A stretch of 60,000 nt of DNA from Cryptomeria japonica (Eukaryota > Streptophyta > Pinopsida > Cupressales > Cupressaceae): the NCBI RefSeq assembly GCF_030272615.1, contig NC_081406.1, positions 258,593,386 through 258,653,385 of the forward strand. The letters run 5' to 3'. The first letter of the stretch is position 1. Every line of letters starts with the position of its first letter. The notes below the pieces were generated by a model. It had not been told where the DNA came from. It searched no databases and worked only from the letters and a program-made list of their open reading frames with translations. The translations under genes were made by a program, and so were the position numbers. Below, in pieces: positions 33,174 to 44,670 of this stretch.

Positions 33174-34387
33174 TGTTGGCAATTTGGAGGAATTGATTAT
33201 GTGTTGCATTGATGGCAACACTGGCAACACCAGTTGTGCTAGCTTCTTTGGTTGTTTACCGGTATCCTTCTGGTCTCGGTAGGTTGTTTGGTTTCTGGTC
33301 AGATTAGATTATGCTGATCTGGTATGCTAAGGTATGTCTTGGCTTAAGGAATTGTCTTATTCATGCTACTCAGATTATGTTCAGTTAGTTGGTTTCGATT
33401 TGGTAATCAGATGCTATCTTGTATGCTAGTAAGCTTGGTTTGTTGTTCCGGTGAGGGTTTCACCAACAGAGCATGATTGAAGATCTTTGATGTTATGCAT
33501 AAGTGTTGTTGGTGCGACTTCTAGTGGAGATTCGGGATGCTGATGGCGATCGTGTTCGAGACTTGGTTGATTGGGATCATTGCTTTAGCATGTGTGGACC
33601 TAAATTAGGTCCCGGTTTATCTAGGTTATGGACCAGTATTTGTAACATGTTGGTTGATGTTCCTGATGCATTACCAACGAGATTTAAGGATTGGTTTATA
33701 TTATTTTCAGCCTAAGTCGACTTGGCCGATCATTTGATTATGGGTTTAAGTTATGGATTTATTGTATTATCTTTTAGGTGGTCGACCTTATTATTTATGG
33801 CCGAGGGTTTATATACATATGATGTAAGATCTCATTGTAGATCATGTATGGAAATAAGTAAGGAATATGGCATGATGTGTAAGGAGCAAATAATGTAATA
33901 TTCATTGAGTAGGGTATTTGGTCGATCATAGGTGATCAAATTGGATTTGTGGAAGAGGTTGCAGGCCTCTGATATTGAGCTTAACCAGAACTGTACTCAG
34001 GCATAGGAGATGTTATACTTGCAATTCAATCTTCATTCCAGATTGTTGTCCGATGCTTTATGTAGTTAGTGAGACTCCTTTTGTGATGAGCAATGTGCTC
34101 TAGGCTGTTGGCCTTCCTGCATGTGTAGGCCCCTTATTGTAATATATATTCATATGATCATTGGATAGATATTGTGGGTCTCCAATCCCACCTTGGTTTT
34201 TCCTCTTTGAGGTTTTCCACGTATAAATCTATGGTGTTGTGGTGTTCATATTTGTGGTTGCATTGTTGCTTATTATTATATGCTTTTATGTTTACCGAGT
34301 TATGAGTTTTTGTATTAATAAGGTTAAAATTCTCTATTCCGGAAGAACACTGATTCACCCCCCTCTCAGTGTTTTTTAATCCCAACA
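33174..34387 (+). repeat. Element B 3' LTR
   Basis: Starts TGTTGGCAATTTGGAGG and ends AATCCCAACA; the hairpin CCTCTTTGAGG is at 34202-34212. Confidence 0.9.
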
Positions 34388-34392
34388 AGCTC

Positions 34393-34709
34393 TAACATAG
34401 AATATCACAACCAACAACAAACAATGCCACAACACTTAGAGAGCACAAAGATGTTTACTGACCACATAACAATCATATCCATGATACTAAAAGTATATCC
34501 AACAAAGATAACAATAATAATCAACATCAATAATGCTTTTCAGACCCAAACACTTCTAGAACAACCAATGAACACCTGCAACACCAACATGACAAGATAT
34601 CTCTGCACCACAAACATTCTAAACTAATGCCACTCTAAAATAACAAGTTTGACATCAATGACAACCACAACAACACATCGACACCTACGTCCAATAATCC
34701 CCCCCTTTC
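34393..34709 (-). repeat. Element C 3' LTR proximal piece and polypurine tract
   Basis: The LTR resumes at 34393 after element B and ends (minus-strand start, TATTGG) at 34696. On the minus strand AGAAAGGGGGGGAT (34697-34709) is the polypurine tract. More G-rich purine tracts follow at about 34847, 34871 and 34981. Confidence 0.8.
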
Positions 34710-35089
34710 TCATTGATGGAAACACTTGACAACACTTTACCAAATTCAAATGCTACTCAATATCTCTCCACAAACTAAATCTACACAAATTCTCCCATAT
34801 CAGACATCTCTGCTAAATCTCTCTCTTAGAACTATCCAATCTCTCCCCTTTGCCAAAACTTACTCAATCTCTCCCCCTTTTCCATCAAGGACAAAGGTCA
34901 CAATAACATTGCACACATCATTGCTCCCCATGAGAGTAGCTCCACAACATCAATCCATAACATGAAATAGGCATGAAAGCTCCCCCTGGAAAGATGCATC
35001 TTCATAATGCACCTAGCTAGAAGAAGGAGGGGTGGTAACCCCAAGCTTCTCTCAAAGAAACTCAAATGTATCCGTTGCTAATGCCTTCG

Positions 35090-35470
35090 TGAAAATATAT
35101 GCAACCTACTCTTTTGTAGAAATGCATTACAATCTAACTTCCTTCTCTGTAAATTTTCCCTTAAGTAGTGATATCTGATTGAAATATGCTTTGATCTTGA
35201 ATGCATAACTGGATTACTCAAAATGTTTATTGCAATTGTATTGTCACACAAAATAGGAACTCCTTCATCATATGTTACCTTGATATCCTTAAGAGTCTAT
35301 CTCATCAACATTACCTAAGTACAACAAGATGCCACTACAATATACTCTACTTCACCTATAGATAGGGAAACCGAATCTTGTTTCTTACTAAACTAGGAGA
35401 CCAATTTTTCCCCTAAAAAGAATGCACCAAACTAGTACTCTTTCAGTCATCAACACTTCCAACCCAATCT
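35090..35470 (-). pseudogene. Ty1/copia RNase H (element C)
   Basis: The minus-strand reading near 35165-35262 gives ILCDNTIAINILSNPVMHSR followed by SKHISIRYH, the copia RNase H segment with the catalytic Asp of CDN and the HxRxKHI motif. Upstream pieces carry a SIGEVEYI-like form of the S-x-x-E-A-E-Y motif. Stops and short frames only. Confidence 0.8.
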
Positions 35471-36600
35471 GCATCAGTATATACTTTCAACATAGAATCT
35501 CCACCTTTTTTTGTACCAAAGTCCATAATCCATAGTACCTTTCAACCATTTAAAAATTCTCTTCATAGCTTCCTCATTTGTCACCTTTGGATTTGCTTGA
35601 AATATAGCTACCAAACAAACAACTTGCATGATATATGGTTTGGACATAGTCAAATGCAATAATCCACCAATCATCAACCTATACTGCTTATGTTCAACCT
35701 ATGGAGACTCATCATCTTTACTCAACTTGCATCCAATGGTTAAAGGAGTTGTAATTGGTTCACAATCATCAAAACAAAATTTCTTCAATATTTCCTTCAC
35801 ATGCTTGCTCTAAGAGATAAAAATTCCATTTTCCAATTGGATAACTTACAACCTAAGAAAGAAAGATAACTCACCAATCATTGACATTTCAAATTCTTTA
35901 TGCATCTCTCTAGCAAACTCTTTACATAAACTATCTTCTCCTCCAAATATGATGTCATCAACATAAACTATAACAATTAACAACTTGTGTCCATCAATCT
36001 TGAAATAAAGATTATGATTTGTTGTACCTTTCTTAAAGTTATGTTGAATTAAATGCTTGTCCAATCTTGTATACTAGGCCCTCAATGCTTGTTAAAGTCC
36101 ATCTATTACTTTCTTTAGTCTGCATACCATATCTAGATCCTCTATCAGTCTGAAACCATCTGGTTGCTCAATGTAAACTTATTCTTCTAGATCACCATTC
36201 AAAAATGTTGATTTGACATCCCTTTGATAAACTCTAAATTTCGTGTAAGCAGACAATGCAAGAAACATGTGAATAGCTTCCATCCTTTCTACCATAGAAA
36301 AAATTTCTTCAAAGTCTATGCCATCTACTCGAGAATATCCTTTTCATACCTGTCTTTCTTTACTTCCTTGTCACTTGTCCTTGCTCATTTAACTTATTCT
36401 TGAATACCCATTTAGTTCCTACTACATTATTATCCACCGATCTGGTATCAACTCCCAATTATTGTTCTTTTGGATCTGATTTAGTTCTTATTCCATTGCT
36501 TTCACATAGCTTTCATCCTTACTTTCTTGCTTATAAGTCTTGGGCTTAGTGATATATAAAGATTCTACAATCTCCCTTCTTGTCTGAACACCTTTTGTCT
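35471..36600 (-). pseudogene. Ty1/copia reverse transcriptase (element C)
   Basis: The minus-strand frame 36064-35846 carries VYVDDIIFGG (about 35940-35970), the catalytic YVDD box of copia RT. The frame 35677-35474 has MIGGLLHLTMSKPYIM and RIFKWLKGTMDYGLWY, the RT thumb/connection. Upstream, near 36440-36560, the entry reads ESYVKAMEELNQI...NNNWEL, the usual RT start. Multiple stops separate the pieces. Confidence 0.85.
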
Positions 36601-36760
36601 TGTCTCTAGTTATTAGATTTTTGGAATGATGCTTCTAAACATACTTAGCAGGAAATTTTGTCGAGTCTTCCTCTTCTTCTTCATCATCATTTATTTCTTC
36701 CTCTTTTCTTTCTTTCAAATCACTTGTCTTCTCTGTAACTGTTGGAACAATCTCAACCTT

Positions 36761-37279
36761 CTACACTAGCAAACATTTAGTCTCCTTTCTATCTTTGGTG
36801 TAGTATACATTTCCACCTATTCTAACTCCTTCTGTAATTCTATTACCGGTCTTTTCTTTTCTAATCACACACCCAGTGCTAGTAAACAACACTTCATAGC
36901 CTTTTCTACACATCAACCTAACACTTAGCAAACTATATCTTAATCCTTCAACACAATAAACATGATCAATTTTATGCTTACCATCAATAGAAACACTTCC
37001 AATACCTCGAATAGTTGCACCATCTTCTTCGACAAACTTCACTGATCCTCCATCAAACTTCTTAATATTAATAAACTTGTCTTTATTACTAGTCATATGA
37101 TTTGAACATCTAGAATTTATAATCCATGTACTCGGTTCTATCTTAGCATGCAATGTAGTCTTAACTATTTTCTCTTCTTCTAGTTTCTTTAGAGCATCCT
37201 CCTTATCTTCAATTGCTAGAAATGAGGATTTTTCATTTGAATCATCATCAACTTCATCTTCAAATGTATGCTCCTCCAT
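36761..37279 (-). pseudogene. Ty1/copia protease and GAG-pre-integrase region (element C)
   Basis: The open frame of 172 residues contains WIINSRCSNHMT, the copia protease active site WxxDSGxxxHMT with Asp changed to Asn and Gly to Arg. HKIDHVYCVEGLRYSLLSV and the ITEGVRIGGNVYYT pre-integrase segment follow. The frame then runs straight into the acidic linker and RT start, without the HHCC and DDE parts of integrase. Confidence 0.8.
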
Positions 37280-37379
37280 TAAACATAAGCCCTTCTTCTC
37301 TCTTCTATTAAAGTTGTATATTTTAAACTTGTGTTTATTCTCATCATCATCCAGTCTATTATAGTCTTCTCTATAAGTA

Positions 37380-37744
37380 CAATTAGAAGCATAATGTCTA
37401 AATCTACCACAAGAAAAACATTTTAGAGGTAACTTACCTTTGTATTTTCTAGTGCCTCATTGCAATCTTCTCACAAAATTTGTCTCATCTTCATCTAAAT
37501 CTCCACTACATTATGGATCATCATGTCTTGAAACATTAAATGCTACTTCTTTCTTTTTTCTTTTCTCTTCCTCCAATTCTGAAATCTCATAGGCTACTAA
37601 AGTACCAATACGCTGATCAATGGTATACTTAATCAAATCATTTCTCTCTTGTATAGCACATCTTTGTGGTTTGTATGATTTAGGAAAATTCAACAAGATC
37701 TTATGAACAGCATCACATTCCTCCAAATGTCTTGTATACTTCAT
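37380..37744 (-). pseudogene. gag: Ty1/copia gag C-terminal half with zinc knuckle (element C)
   Basis: The frame 37744-37511 gives AVHKILLNFPKSYKPQRCAI, a conserved copia gag (UBN2-type) block, and IGTLVAYEISELEEE. Downstream on the minus strand (about 37390-37430) lies a CFSCGRFRHYASNC knuckle (C-x2-C-x4-H-x4-C). The N-terminal half is displaced to 39046-39282 by an insertion. Confidence 0.8.
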
Positions 37745-39110
37745 CTACATGAACTAGCCTCATCACTTTCTTTCTCATGTTGTAGTCACTTCAGCAAGGC
37801 CTCAAGCCATGTAGCTTAGACGGGAAACACGTGTTGGCTCACCAAAGCTTTTAGCTCCTTGTGCAATAATTTCCCTCACAAAGGCCCACCCACATGACAC
37901 GTGTCTTGAAATGGATACACCCTCACAAAAGCCACCAATGTACATTCCTAGGATATGCTCAATCACGTGCTTTCTCACAATTAAACTATTGGATCAATAG
38001 GTGTCAGAAAGAATATTTTTAGTTAACCCATGCAATCATAAGAAGCCTCACAAGGTGGACGTGATTGGTTTTTTCATCCACAACTTGTGCACATCCTACA
38101 AACAACTAGAAAAAGAAGCACACTTGTCCTGTGGACAAGAAAATCAAAGACTCCATGCCAATTTTTTCGGCACATCATTTAACTATGATCAAGGGCAATC
38201 CTTCTAGAGGAAGGAACCAAAGTGGTATAAAAAGACCAAGGGTTCTTATTGTAAATGGGGGATGGCTAATTAGAAACTTGTGAATTTTGCTGAGAAACAA
38301 TTGTAATTTCATAGTTATTTTCCAAGGAACTCCATGGTTTTACCACCAGAGGTGTATGTAATGTCATCTATTTTCTGGAACTTATTCTCCAACCTTGGCA
38401 TGTTTGCTCTTAATGAATTATGGAAGTTGTGCCAATGTGGCCTTTTTCTTTTTGTTAATCAAAGTGTCCTATGCTAATTCCTTTTCAATTTGTTCCAGTT
38501 TTCATATCTGGGTGTGATTGTTTTCCATTTAATTAGGTGGGCATGTGGCCATGTAGGCTTTCTTCTCTTCATAAGGCACCTAAAATAGAACATGAATTGT
38601 ACCCTTCCAATTGAGAAGCAAGAACCCATTCTTGGGGTCTTTTTGTTGGAATCATCTTCTTATATCATGTTCTCAGGCATAGAGGAATGAACATTCCTTA
38701 GGAGTTAATGCCTTTATTTAGACCCTTGCAGGTGCTTCCCATAGTTAGGATCTAAATATTATGCCCTGTGAGCTTTGTGCATTTTGTTCTCTTGACTAAC
38801 AATGTAGGGTCTTTGGTGCATCATGTCTTCTCAATAGAGGCATGAATCTTTAACCAATAATGGTCAAAACCCTATGAATATTATCACGTACTTTCCTAGT
38901 TGAAGCACCATAAGTCATCTTTTTAATCTAAACTTCATTGTGGCAAAACACCTCTCATTAGTTTAGTTGGTATGTAAAAGGTTTTCTTCTCCCCTTTCTT
39001 CAATCCCTGTATGAAGAGTTGACTTTTAAAATTCTGGAGGTAATTTCACAAAATGCAACCCATCCCACTTATGTGAAACTTCTTGACTTCCCTTTTAGGT
39101 GTGAGCCTTT
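37745..39110 (+). mobile_element. Insertion splitting element C gag, LTR-like
   Basis: The gag frame ends on either side of this stretch and should be continuous. The inside is LTR-like on the plus strand. Three CACGTG boxes lie at 37828, 37898 and 37964, a TATA string GTATAAAAAG at about 38225-38234, then leader-like sequence. AGCCT at 37756-37760 and 39104-39108 may be the target duplication, but the adjoining bases are not TG...CA, so exact ends and class are unresolved. Confidence 0.5.
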
Positions 39111-39282
39111 TGGGATCAACATGTACACCAACAACTCTAATGCCATCAACAAGATTAGTTACTCTATGAATATAGTTCTCAACACTGTCATCTTCCAGCA
39201 TTCTCAGATACTCATACTTTTGCTTCAAATTCATCAGCCTAGTCTGCTTTGTCTTTGAATCTCCTTCATATGCCAAACACAA
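39046..39282 (-). pseudogene. gag: Ty1/copia gag N-terminal half (element C)
   Basis: The minus-strand frame contains MCLAYEGDSKTKQTRLMNLK, KYEYLRMLEDDSVENYIHRV and LVDGIRVVGVHVD, the central part of a plant copia gag. It breaks off after HVDPKRL at the insertion. Confidence 0.8.
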
Positions 39283-39605
39283 CTTGTCTCATACAACTTT
39301 TACTTCCTTTAATCCTTTTACTCTTCCAAACATTGAATCACTTATACAACTGAAGATTATAGCTCTAGCCTTCACATTAGTCTCCTTCAACTTTATCTCA
39401 TCCAGAGTCTAAGCACCACCCTCCGAAGGTGTATATCCAGTCCGAATGATTTTCCAAATTCCATTTTGCAGTGTTTCCAAATGCAACTCCATCCTCTCCT
39501 TCCAATACGAAAATTTTGTACCATCAAAGATTGAAACTTTGTAATGCACATCTTGCGCCATAGTAGATCTACCTCAAGTAGTTAAACTTACTTAACTGGA
39601 ACCTT

Positions 39606-39619
39606 TCTCTGATACCTAT
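39606..39619 (-). other. Element C primer-binding site
   Basis: The minus-strand string ATAGGTATCAGAGA next to the 5' LTR resembles the initiator-tRNA-Met complement, with changes at the first bases and the end. Confidence 0.75.
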
Positions 39620-40805
39620 TGTTGAATCCAAGGTAGGACTGAGAGAGGGGGGTGAGTCAATCCAAAACAAAAATCAATGCAACACATAAACAATTAAACA
39701 TCAACACACATCCAACACATGAACACCAATATTTTCTACATGGAAGACCCAAACAGGGAAAAACCATGGTGAGCACCTACCCACAAGAATATATCCACTA
39801 TGTATATCAGATTACAAAGAAAAGAGCTCACTGCTCCGGACTTGCAAACCAAGGCTAACTACTCATAGCACAAGATACAAAAGAGGAATTGCAAAACTTG
39901 AAACTAACTGCAACAGGGAAATATACAAAAATGATATGAAAAGAAGGATCTCCTGGTCATGAAGTTTTCCTTGAACTCTGCATCAAGTGATCAACATCAA
40001 AACACACAACTCAAACTTCAACTGCCAACACTATATCTCATACTTTGCCATAGTCTTAGTATAGCTTGTATATCATTCAAACACAAATCTTCTTCTTTTC
40101 ACTTCACCAAACCTCACTGATTATCTTCGCATCTATTCTCTTCTCTCTTTCTCTTCACCCTTCTTCTTTTTCACAACTCAATCGTACACATTCCTTATAT
40201 ACAAGATAGATCATTAAAGGTTGAACCAAAATATACCTTCCAAACCAAAAATACACAAGTTGATCCACTATAGGAGAAAGAGGGAACCAAAATACATCTT
40301 CCAAAGATCAATTCATTGATCTACAATCACCACAACATGACCAACAACATATCCACATGCTACACATCCATATAAGAAATTAACAATAAAAAAATACTCT
40401 CCAATGCAAGCAACTCAAATTTGGGTCTCCACATGCTATGTTGAGACCCACAACACAACAAACAATCTCCCACAACTCATATTCGGACCTAAGGATATGT
40501 CTAACATAGAATATCACAACTAGAATTGAACAATGCCACAACACCCAAAGAACACAAAGATGTTTTTGAACCCCAAAACAATCATATCCATGATATAAAA
40601 AGTATATCCAACAAAGATAACAATAATAATCAACATCAACAACACTTTCCGGACTTGAACACTTCTATAACAACCAATGAACACCTACAACACCAACACA
40701 ACAAGATATCTCTGCACCACAGACATTTTGAACCAATGCCACTTCAGAACAACAAGTTTGACATCAATGACAACCACAACAACACATAAACACATACTTC
40801 CAACA
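39620..40805 (-). repeat. Element C 5' LTR
   Basis: The minus strand starts TGTTGGAAGTATGTG at 40805 and ends at 39620. The hairpin is at 39748-39758 (CCCAAACAGGG on the plus strand), and the segment near 40491-40505 is the empty target of element B in the other LTR. Small open frames inside are shadows. Confidence 0.9.
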
Positions 40806-41625
40806 TTTTTAAAATAGGTTTTTAGATTGTGTGGTTGGTAAAATGTATAGTAAGTGATATAGATAATATATTCCTTAGCATATTTTTAAGAACCCTTTTA
40901 TTTAGCAAGAATGAATTTGTCTTCCAATATTAGTTGTGATCCATAGAATTGGTGTTTCGTACACACACACCCCATTCATGATAGGGACTCCCCCTTGTTT
41001 TGTTTGCTTTGCCAATGTTCACTTCAATTTTTGCCCTTTTGGGATTTTAAGAGGAAGATATTTTGCATTAAGATTCATCATAAGGTTCAAGAGTTCATAG
41101 ATTTGTAATAAAATCCATGGAAGAAAGTTTCAATTAAGGGGATTCTTCAATGTCATAGAGCCTAGAATGGGCTAGAAGTGAAACTCTTGGTATGAAACAT
41201 CTAAACTTGGGCATGACAATGATTCAAGAAGTGTATGTGATAAATCTATGCATATGTAAAGTCCCTAATCAGTTATTGATTCCAAAAGCACTACAGAGCC
41301 AACCAAATCATATAATGACAAGCCAAGTCGTAGAAGAACAAATGAAATCCCACAAGGTACAAGACCTATCAATGACCCCAAAAACTAAATGGTATGTCAA
41401 AGTTTGTTCAACTTATAAGTAAACTCAAGTAAAAAGGATACTTCAGGAGTAAAAAAACTGTGAAACAAATGAGCATGAGGTTAACTTAGAGGTTATAAGG
41501 ATCTCGTTAATAAGGGAAATTCTTGAATTAATCCTTTAAACATTGTAATGGTCAAGAAAAGAAATGCCCATTAGAGATAAAGAACTAAGGCTGGTAAACA
41601 AACAAACAATCACATTAAAAAGTCT
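40806..41625. other. Non-coding DNA
   Basis: No gene or repeat boundary recognised. A short ACACACACCCC stretch lies near 40963. Confidence 0.3.
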
Positions 41626-42030
41626 ATTGGTGTAATTAAGGTATTTTACCTTGGTTATTCTCCACCTAAGTCCCAATTACACAATTACTTAGGGAATCAC
41701 ATAGGAGTTGTTGGAGCATCTCCACTTTAGGTGGAGTTATCATGTTATCATTTCCACTTTATGTGGTTTCTTCACCTTTAGCATCTTTATCACATTATCA
41801 TATCCACCTTTTGTGGTTTCACTTTCACACCTTTGGTGGGTCATCCACTTTTAATGATGTTATTACACTATCACTTTTCCACTTTGGGTGGGATGATATA
41901 TTTTTACTTTTTGTCTCATGCCATAAGATTATGACACTTCTCACAATCTTATGCACACTCCTATGTTCTCACCTTGGCTATATAACCAAGGGGTCTCCTA
42001 TGTGCATGTATTGGATTATATTGCATCATC
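41626..42030 (+). mobile_element. LTR fragment of family F (U3 and TATA)
   Basis: Begins TATTGGTGTAATTAAGG and carries five CCAC-N5-GTGG dyads (one imperfect) between 41722 and 41891, then a TATA string GGCTATATAACCAAGG near 41975. A minus-strand unit at 49444-49949 has the same start, dyads and TATA. Similarity is lost after the TATA region. Confidence 0.6.
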
Positions 42031-42236
42031 GACGTTTGGAATTAAGGTGTCTCAACATTAGCAATTCCAAATTTTGTATTTTATATTATTTCATATTTTC
42101 CCATAATTATTTAGCATTTTGGTAATTAAATAATTGCGCTCCAAGATAAGGGGCGTGGGTTTTATTAGTTGGCACTTTTGTCACATTTCGGTGCCTTAAA
42201 AATCAAGTTTTTAGTTGTCAAAATATGCCCATCAAG
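42031..42236. other. Non-coding linker between two LTR-like units
   Basis: AT-rich; no feature recognised. Confidence 0.3.
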
Positions 42237-42880
42237 TGTTATAACATGTAAGGCCTATTTTTAGATTTGTTATGACAGATTCTATGACAACTATAAGGGC
42301 TAAAAATGGGGTGACTCATTTTGGACTTGGGAATAAGTTATTATGGCACACATAAGAGCATCCTTACATTTGTTATTGATAGTCTATGATGCGAGAGTAT
42401 CTCCTATATTTGGAAGATTGTTATGACAACTTGTAAGAAGGTGTAATGTCATGTAAGAGGATATGTTTGGCATGTAGAGATCAAATGAACTTTCATCATA
42501 GTTTTTTGAAACCTTGTTTTAGCCCATGTTAATGTTTTATGGTGGTTAAATTGAGCCCCCAATGGTCTATATATAGAGGGATTGAGTTTGAGATAAGTTG
42601 TATTCTAGGTACACAAATGTTGTCGAATTGATGCTAGCTTGAGGAAATGTTTTTGTATTGTAATATATTTGAAGAGTAATATAAATATTCCCTCTTTTCT
42701 TAATGGAGTTTTTTTGCAAAAGGGTTTCTCCATGTAATCACGGTGTTGTGTGTTTATTGATTTGTAGTGTTATCTTTTGATGTTATAGCTAATTTATTTC
42801 ATATGATAAACATGGTTAGATCTGATTTATAGTTTTATTTGAAGCTTCCATTATTGATGTCCACCTCTTCTTTTCTAACA
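42237..42880 (+). repeat. 5' LTR of a truncated copia element (family G)
   Basis: TGTTATAACATG start and TTCTAACA end give TG...CA termini. A TATA string GTCTATATATAG lies near 42560, and a primer site follows immediately. The right boundary is firm, the left one probable. The 3' LTR is not found, so the element is truncated. Confidence 0.65.
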
Positions 42881-42881
42881 T

Positions 42882-42894
42882 TTGGTATCAGAGC
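42882..42894 (+). other. Primer-binding site of the family G element
   Basis: TTGGTATCAGAGC, an exact match to the plant initiator-tRNA-Met complement. Confidence 0.95.
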
Positions 42895-42984
42895 CTAGCC
42901 AATTCTGTCTTGGGTAGTAGAAGGGAGGTTTTTTGAGCATTTGTGGGAGTTTCAGTTGATTTATTTTTTAACAGATGTGTGTCG

Positions 42985-43762
42985 ATACCATGGCTGCAAC
43001 TTCACTCATTTAGACATAGAGAAGTTCAATTGAATGGGTTATGAGTTGTGGAAGCTAAAAATGGAAGATCTCCTTGAAGAATGAGATTAATGGATGATTG
43101 TAACAAATAGAGAGAAGCTAGAGAAATTGTCTGATGAAGATTGGGAGAAGGTGGATAAAAAGGCATGGGGTACTATTAGATTGTGTCTTTCAATTTTTGA
43201 TCTTTTAAATGTTTCAAAAGAGAAGTCATCATATGATTTGTGGAATTGAGTTGGTGAGATCTACCAAGCCAAAAGTCTAGTAAATAAAATTTACTTGAAA
43301 CAAAAATTGTTTTCTCTTAAGATGAAGGAAGGTGATACAATAGTCGAGCATTTGAATTCTTTTAATTTAATTTTGAGTCAACTAGCCTCTATTGATATTT
43401 CAGTTGAATAAGATGATAATTGCATTATGCTTCTTTTTTCTTTACCTAATTCATGGGAAAATTTCATTCTTGCTATCACTGCTAACCTTGAAGATCCAAA
43501 GATGGATGCACTTGTTGGCACAAAATATAAGGAGAAAGGCTATGGATAGTTTGGGTGATGCTCTCAATGTTAGGGGAAGGCCTAAAGAAAGAGGGTCTAA
43601 AGGAGATAAGAATGGGCCTAAGGAAAAGTCTAAGGGAAGATATAAAACTCATAGTAAAAAGAATAGAGTGAAGTGTTGGAACTGTGTAAAGAGAGGGCAT
43701 GTCGAGAAGGAATACAAGAATCCAAAGAAACATGAACAATCCAAAAGTCTTCAAGAGGAGTA
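42985..43762 (+). pseudogene. gag: Ty1/copia gag (family G element)
   Basis: Across frameshifts the reading is YELWKLKMEDLL, WEKVDKKAWGTIRLCL, SSYDLWN, LYLKQKLFSLKM-like, IMLLFSLPNSWENFI and a basic tail. This is the copia gag UBN2 layout, in which gag forms the particle. The open frame 43392-43763 carries the basic region and a zinc knuckle CWNCVKRGHVEKEY, in which the last Cys is Tyr. Sequence similarity ends soon after, so protease and pol are absent. Confidence 0.75.
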
Positions 43763-43763
43763 G

Positions 43764-44104
43764 CCGATATTAAATATAAATAGACGAGCGTATCTAGGTC
43801 AATAGATCTATAATATATATAGGGATGATATGAATATGATATATTGGCTTGGAAAAGATAGACCAAATTTTTGTGTGTTTTCTTCTTAGGCAAGTACTTT
43901 TCTGAAATATTTTGGTAGTGTAGGTGTAAGGTGATTTTCTTTTACTTAAAGGAGCAATCATAGAAAAATTAAGTTTCATCAAGAAATTCAAAGGTAGATA
44001 TTTTTAAGCATGATAGATACAAATTTAATTACATCTAATATAAATAGATCATTGGGATGTTGTCAAACTGAACTTAATCTCACCAACTCACACAAAGGAC
44101 TATC
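43764..44104. other. Non-coding junction between two gag remnants
   Basis: AT-rich; no feature recognised. Confidence 0.3.
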
Positions 44105-44670
44105 AAAAAGAAAAAAAAATTAGGGACTATTGACCTTATATTGTCAAAAGCATACAAGTACATCATGTGGATTTGACAAGGTTTGTAAAAGAGATTTGGG
44201 AATCATTAAACAAGCTCTTTGGGTTTGAAGCAAAAAGTGCCAAGATGACATTGGAGAAGAGTTTGTATAGATAAGAGATGGATACTTGTACAAAAATGGT
44301 AGATCAAATTAGTAAGTTTCACTCCTTATAAAATCACTTAGTTGGCATTAATGAGAACGTAAAGGATGATGATGTCAAAACAATAATTTTGAATAGTTTT
44401 CCTAAGAATATGTTTGGAATGATGTTTAAATTAAGCAAGGTAAACATTAACCTTGAAGGAATAATCTCCTCTACTTGACCATATTGAACACCCCAAATTT
44501 GAAGAAGTCTTATTTGTACATAGCAAAGCAATAATAGGAAAGTAAAAATCCAAGTACATTCCTTCACTAAAATACTTCTTTTGTAATAAAATAGGACATG
44601 TAATTTTCAATTGTGTGAAGAAAGCACAAGATCTACTACATGATAAACTAGATGATGAGGAGGCATAATA
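44105..44670 (+). pseudogene. gag: Second Ty1/copia gag fragment, different lineage
   Basis: Readable pieces include VKEIWESLNKLFGFEAKSAK, MVDQISKFHSL, IILNSFPKNMFGM and a terminal FFCNKIGHVIFNCVKK knuckle (about 44575-44625). The order matches the C-terminal half of copia gag. It begins abruptly, so it is a fragment joined to the previous remnant by insertion or deletion. Confidence 0.65.

Larger units (their letters stand above)
28942..34387 (+). mobile_element. Element B: Ty1/copia retrotransposon inserted in the C LTR
   Basis: LTRs of 1,230 and 1,214 bp (28942-30171; 33174-34387) bound a 3.0-kb interior with gag, the C-terminal part of integrase and a terminal RNase H fragment. Most of RT and the start of pol are deleted. 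AGGTC at 28937-28941 and AGCTC at 34388-34392 form a 5-bp duplication with one change, and the C LTR at 40491-40505 shows the uninterrupted target. Element B is therefore younger than C. Confidence 0.9.
28040..40805 (-). mobile_element. Element C: Ty1/copia retrotransposon, minus strand, nested and deleted
   Basis: The 5' LTR is at 39620-40805. The 3' LTR is split by element B into 28040-28941 and 34393-34696. TTTTT flanks both outer ends (28035-28039 and 40806-40810), consistent with a 5-bp duplication though of low complexity. On the minus strand the order is primer site, gag (interrupted near 37.75-39.1 kb), zinc knuckle, protease, RT, RNase H, polypurine tract. No integrase is found between protease and RT. 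All frames are broken. Confidence 0.85.

Noticed and set aside
37756-39108. AGCCT pair as a firm target duplication of an LTR insertion in C gag
   Set aside because: Five-base matches are common by chance and the adjoining bases are not TG...CA; kept only as a possibility.
41742-42125. 127-residue plus-strand frame rich in Leu, Phe and Ser
   Set aside because: It lies over the CCAC-N5-GTGG promoter array and TATA region of an LTR; translation of U3 DNA.
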